From: an uncultured Frankiales bacterium
GTDB taxonomy: Bacteria; Actinomycetota; Actinomycetes; Mycobacteriales; SCTD01
Assembly (NCBI GenBank): GCA_946479905.1
Contig: CAMLIA010000097.1
Span: 1-15,582, forward strand
Direction: 5' to 3'
DNA: 15,582 bases
The translations under genes were made by a program, and so were the position numbers. The notes beneath the pieces are model-generated. The model did not search any database. It worked only from the letters and a program-made list of their open reading frames with translations, and had not been told where the DNA came from. This document shows positions 13,670 to 15,582 of this stretch, in pieces; within the stretch, counting starts at the first letter, position 1, and each line of letters begins with the position of its first letter.

Positions 13670-13698
13670 AAAGTACAGTGGCTGTAAAGATACGGCAA
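13670..13698 (-). promoter_or_regulatory. Promoter of the exporter operon, leaderless
   Basis: Read on the minus strand, TTGCCG (13698-13693) and TACTTT (13675-13670) are separated by exactly 17 bases. The -10 ends 7 bases before the ATG at 13662, so transcription should start at or within a base or two of the start codon. No Shine-Dalgarno sequence is present, which fits leaderless translation. Confidence 0.6.
13674..13686. promoter_or_regulatory. Candidate TetR operator palindrome
   Basis: TACAG-TGG-CTGTA is a perfect 5-base inverted repeat with a 3-base centre, located between the -10 and -35 elements of the exporter promoter and upstream of the tetR -10. A repressor bound here could block both divergent promoters. 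It is short for a TetR site, so flanking bases may contribute. Confidence 0.45.
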
Positions 13699-13701
13699 CT
13701 G

Positions 13702-13707
13702 CATAAT
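13702..13707 (+). promoter_or_regulatory. -10 element of the TetR gene
   Basis: CATAAT lies 6 bases before the GTG at 13714, so the transcript probably begins at the start codon. No convincing -35 is visible and no ribosome site precedes the GTG. Confidence 0.45.
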
Positions 13708-13713
13708 GACCTC

Positions 13714-14556
13714 GTGGCCCAGCGACTCGTGACCAGCGGTGTGGTGAGCGCCGACGCCGGCACCGAGGGACTGCGCGAGCGCAAGAAGCGGGAGACCCGC
13801 CAGCACATCTCCGACGTGGCGACGCGGCTGTTCCTCGACCGCGGCTTCGACGAGGTGCGGGTCGCGGACGTGGCCGCGGAGGCCGGGGTCAGCGAGAAGA
13901 CCGTCTACAACTACTTCGACACCAAGGAGCAGCTGCTCCTCGACCGCGAGCCGGAGATGGCGGCGGCGCTGCGGGCCGCGGTCGGGCCGGGTGCGACGCA
14001 CGCGTCGCCGATCGTCGCGATGGAGCACCTGCTCCGCCAGCAGCTCGAGGAGTCGTTCGCGCGCTGGGCCGCCGAGGGCCCGGACTCCTTCGCCGTCTTC
14101 CTGCGCTTCACCGAGATGGTCGAGACCACCCCGTCCTTGCGGGCCGCGCAGCGTGACCTGATGGACCGGCTGGTGCAGGTGGCGGCCACCGCCATGGCGG
14201 AGCGCGCCGGGGTCGACCCGCTGTCACCGGAGCCCCAGGCGGCCGCCGACGCGCTCATCTCGCTGTGGCGCATCCACGTCGCGGCGATGCGCCGCCAGGC
14301 CGAGCAGGGCGCCACCCTCGAGCAGGCGCTGCCGGTCGTCCAGGACGAGCTGCGCCGGGCGGCCCGGCTGCTGGAGACCGGCCTGTGGTCGTTCTCCATG
14401 GTCGTGCAGGGGTTGCACGGCCGCGAGCAGCTGCGGCAGGCCGGCGAGACCGCCAGCCAGGCCCGCAAGCAGGTGCTGTCCGCCATGCGCGAGGCGCGGA
14501 TCGCGTGGCGCGAGGCCATGCGCGAGGTCCAGCGCGAGGTGCACCGCCGGCACTGA
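13714..14556 (+). CDS. TetR/AcrR-family transcriptional regulator
   Basis: This is a 280-residue protein if the GTG at 13714 is the start; GTG codons at 13729, 13741 and 13744 are alternatives. The DNA-binding domain lies at about 22-75: RKKRETRQHISDVATRLFLDRGFDEVRVADVAAEAGVSEKTVYNYFDTKEQLL, with the helix-turn-helix at VADVAAEAGVSEKTVYNYF. The rest is a helical ligand/dimer domain, longer than usual for the family (typically about 190-220 residues in total), with an extra charged C-terminal helix (residues about 240-280, MREARIAWREAMREVQREV). It is divergent from the DrrAB-type exporter with a 51-base spacer, the classic arrangement for a repressor of its neighbouring efflux pump. The effector is unknown but may be the pump substrate. 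Confidence 0.9.
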   Translation: MAQRLVTSGVVSADAGTEGLRERKKRETRQHISDVATRLFLDRGFDEVRVADVAAEAGVSEKTVYNYFDTKEQLLLDREPEMAAALRAAVGPGATHASPIVAMEHLLRQQLEESFARWAAEGPDSFAVFLRFTEMVETTPSLRAAQRDLMDRLVQVAATAMAERAGVDPLSPEPQAAADALISLWRIHVAAMRRQAEQGATLEQALPVVQDELRRAARLLETGLWSFSMVVQGLHGREQLRQAGETASQARKQVLSAMREARIAWREAMREVQREVHRRH

Positions 14557-14570
14557 TCCGCGGCGGTCGG

Positions 14571-14601
14571 TGGTGCGAACGTCGGTTGCCGCTGCGCACC
14601 A
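14571..14601. repeat. Inverted repeat between TetR and DUF1295 genes
   Basis: TGGTGCG (14571-14577) and CGCACCA (14595-14601) are perfect 7-base arms with a 17-base loop. There is no T-run, so it is a weak terminator candidate; it overlaps the proposed -35 at 14586 and might be an operator. Confidence 0.4.
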
Positions 14602-14615
14602 GCAGGCGCTATAGA
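14586..14615 (+). promoter_or_regulatory. Candidate promoter of the DUF1295 gene
   Basis: TTGCCG (14586-14591) and TATAGA (14610-14615) are 18 bases apart, giving a short leader with the AGGAG ribosome site before the GTG at 14643. The -35 is identical to that proposed for the exporter operon. Confidence 0.5.
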
Positions 14616-14633
14616 TGACGTAGTGACCCGGCG

Positions 14634-14638
14634 AGGAG
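14634..14638 (+). promoter_or_regulatory. Ribosome binding site (AGGAG) for the DUF1295 protein
   Basis: AGGAG within GAGGAG lies 4 bases before the GTG at 14643 and supports this start. Confidence 0.65.
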
Positions 14639-14642
14639 ACCT

Positions 14643-15452
14643 GTGACCAGCGAGATCTGGACCCTGTTCGGCGTGAACCTCGCGGTGATGATCGCCGCGA
14701 TGACCCTCATCTCGATCCCGTCGTTCCGCACCCGGGACCCGAGCTACATCGACGCGTTCTGGGGGATCGGCTTCGTCATCGTCGCGACGTCGTCGTTCGT
14801 GCAGGCCGCAGCCGGGGACCTCGGCGACGGCACCCGCAAGGCGCTGCTCCTCGGGCTGTGCGCGCTGTGGGGGCTGCGGCTCGGCGGCTACCTGCTGTGG
14901 CGCTGGCGCAGGAACGGGCCGGACCCGCGCTACCAGGCGATCCTGGCCAGCCGGAAGTCCGGCAGCGAGAAGGTCTTCATCTGGCGCCGGGTGTTCCTCA
15001 CCCAAGCGGTGCTGCTCACCCTCGTGGCGCTGCCGGTGCAGCTCGGGCAGGTCTACGACGACGGCATGACGGTCGGCAACTGGATCGGTGCCGGGCTCGC
15101 GCTGTTCGGCATCGCCTTCGAGAGCGTCGCCGACTTCCAGCTCACCGCCTTCAAGGGCAACCCCGACAACGCCGGGCAGGTCATGGACAGGGGGCTGTGG
15201 CACAACACCCGGCACCCGAACTACTTCGGCGAGACCTGCACCTGGTGGGGGCTCGGGATCCTCGCCGTGAGCAACGGCGTCACAGTCCTCGCGCTGCTCG
15301 GGCCGGTGTTCATCACGTTCCTGCTGCTGAAGGTCAGCGGGGTCGGGCTGCTCGAGAAGGGGCTGCACAAGACGAAGCCCAAGTACGCCGAGTACGTCGC
15401 GACCACCTCCCCGTTCATCCCCCTGCCGAAGCGGAAGGCGGTCCGCACGTGA
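14643..15452 (+). CDS. DUF1295 membrane protein, steroid 5-alpha-reductase/isoprenylcysteine methyltransferase-like
   Basis: This 269-residue polytopic membrane protein has hydrophobic segments near 8-26, 38-56, 66-86, 118-135, 145-160 and 200-230. The family motif DRGLWHNTRHPNYFGET (182-198) is the conserved cofactor-binding region shared by DUF1295, steroid 5-alpha-reductase C-terminal domains and ICMT-type methyltransferases. The C-terminal part ends with the typical KPKYAEYVATTSPFIPLP. Members are presumed membrane-embedded reductases or methyltransferases acting on lipophilic substrates; which reaction applies here is unknown. A thiolase-like gene follows 100 bases downstream, which may hint at lipid or sterol metabolism. 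Confidence 0.92.
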   Translation: MTSEIWTLFGVNLAVMIAAMTLISIPSFRTRDPSYIDAFWGIGFVIVATSSFVQAAAGDLGDGTRKALLLGLCALWGLRLGGYLLWRWRRNGPDPRYQAILASRKSGSEKVFIWRRVFLTQAVLLTLVALPVQLGQVYDDGMTVGNWIGAGLALFGIAFESVADFQLTAFKGNPDNAGQVMDRGLWHNTRHPNYFGETCTWWGLGILAVSNGVTVLALLGPVFITFLLLKVSGVGLLEKGLHKTKPKYAEYVATTSPFIPLPKRKAVRT

Positions 15453-15460
15453 CCGCCCGC

Positions 15461-15511
15461 GATCTTTGCGTGCCTGCTGCCCGCGGCACGCTCATGGCCG
15501 CCGCAAAGATC
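15461..15511. repeat. Stem-loop with 10-base perfect arms
   Basis: GATCTTTGCG (15461-15470) and CGCAAAGATC (15502-15511) are perfect complements around a 31-base loop. An alternative inner pairing, CGTGCC (15469-15474) with GGCACG (15485-15490), partly competes. It begins 8 bases after the DUF1295 stop and ends 41 bases before the next start. No T-run follows, so it is not a standard terminator; it could be a dispersed palindromic element. Confidence 0.65.
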
Positions 15512-15540
15512 ACCGGGGCGCCGGCCGTCGCCAGCTGGGG

Positions 15541-15545
15541 AGGAG
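15541..15545 (+). promoter_or_regulatory. Ribosome binding site (AGGAG) for the gene at the right edge
   Basis: AGGAG, extended to GGGGAGGAG, lies 7 bases before the ATG at 15553 and shows that a gene begins there. Confidence 0.7.
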
Positions 15546-15552
15546 CGGTCGG

Positions 15553-15582
15553 ATGAGCGTGTTCGTGCTGGGTGGGTCGCAG
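15553..15582 (+). CDS. Start of a probable thiolase / acetyl-CoA acetyltransferase (partial)
   Basis: Only ten codons are present (MSVFVLGGSQ). With the strong ribosome site this is clearly a gene start. The sequence fits the N-terminal strand of actinobacterial thiolase-family proteins of the SCP-x type (VxVLGGxQTDF). Ten residues are too few for a firm call. Confidence 0.5.
   Translation, partial: MSVFVLGGSQ

Noticed and set aside
14557..14642. Rho-independent terminator after the TetR gene
   Set aside because: A hairpin is present but no T-run follows, and it overlaps a likely promoter; a terminator cannot be supported.
1..15582. tRNA, rRNA, CRISPR arrays, transposases, integrases or attachment sites
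   Set aside because: None were found on reading both strands; composition is uniform and there is no sign of a mobile element boundary.

Overview
The window is very GC-rich, uses many GTG starts and is densely packed with overlapping genes. Its gene families (SARP-FHA regulator, WS/DGAT acyltransferase, DrrAB-type exporter, Rv2563/Rv2564-like ABC pair, ECF sigma factor with a linked membrane anti-sigma) point to a chromosomal segment of a free-living actinomycete (Actinomycetota). I cannot fix the genus. No RNA genes, insertion sequences, CRISPR arrays or phage genes were seen. No stretch longer than 300 bases lacks a gene; the longest gaps are about 70-130 bases.

Layout. (1) 1-1146, minus strand: a secreted lipoprotein gene translationally coupled (TAGTG) to the start of a quinone oxidoreductase that runs off the left edge. 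(2) 1239-3256, plus strand: a two-gene ABC operon, an FtsX/MacB-type permease and an ATPase with a C-terminal cyclic-nucleotide-binding domain. (3) 3229-4553, minus strand: a 67-residue single-pass membrane protein overlapping (GTGA) a SARP regulator with a C-terminal FHA domain; the regulator gene runs 28 bases into the ATPase gene tail to tail. (4) 4681-8035: a wax ester synthase/diacylglycerol acyltransferase (plus) and a two-domain reductase resembling fatty acyl-CoA reductases (minus), converging with one base between their stop codons; together they suggest neutral-lipid (wax ester/triacylglycerol) synthesis. (5) 8113-8406, plus: a small dimeric alpha/beta-barrel protein. (6) 8480-13662, minus: five tightly packed genes, DrrA-like ATPase, DrrB-like ABC-2 permease, secreted beta-propeller lipoprotein, ECF sigma factor, and a one-pass anti-sigma-like protein with an extracellular IPT/TIG domain. 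(7) 13714-14556, plus: a TetR regulator divergent from the exporter; both starts sit just after -10-like sequences and look leaderless, with a 13-base palindrome between. (8) 14643-15452, plus: a DUF1295 membrane protein, then a stem-loop and the first ten codons of a probable thiolase.

The most interesting parts are the five-gene exporter/propeller/sigma/anti-sigma cluster, where the anti-sigma-like protein has no zinc-finger motif but carries an internally duplicated cytoplasmic motif; the small membrane protein coupled to the SARP-FHA regulator; and the divergent leaderless promoter pair. All functions are inferred from sequence motifs read by eye; no database search was possible.
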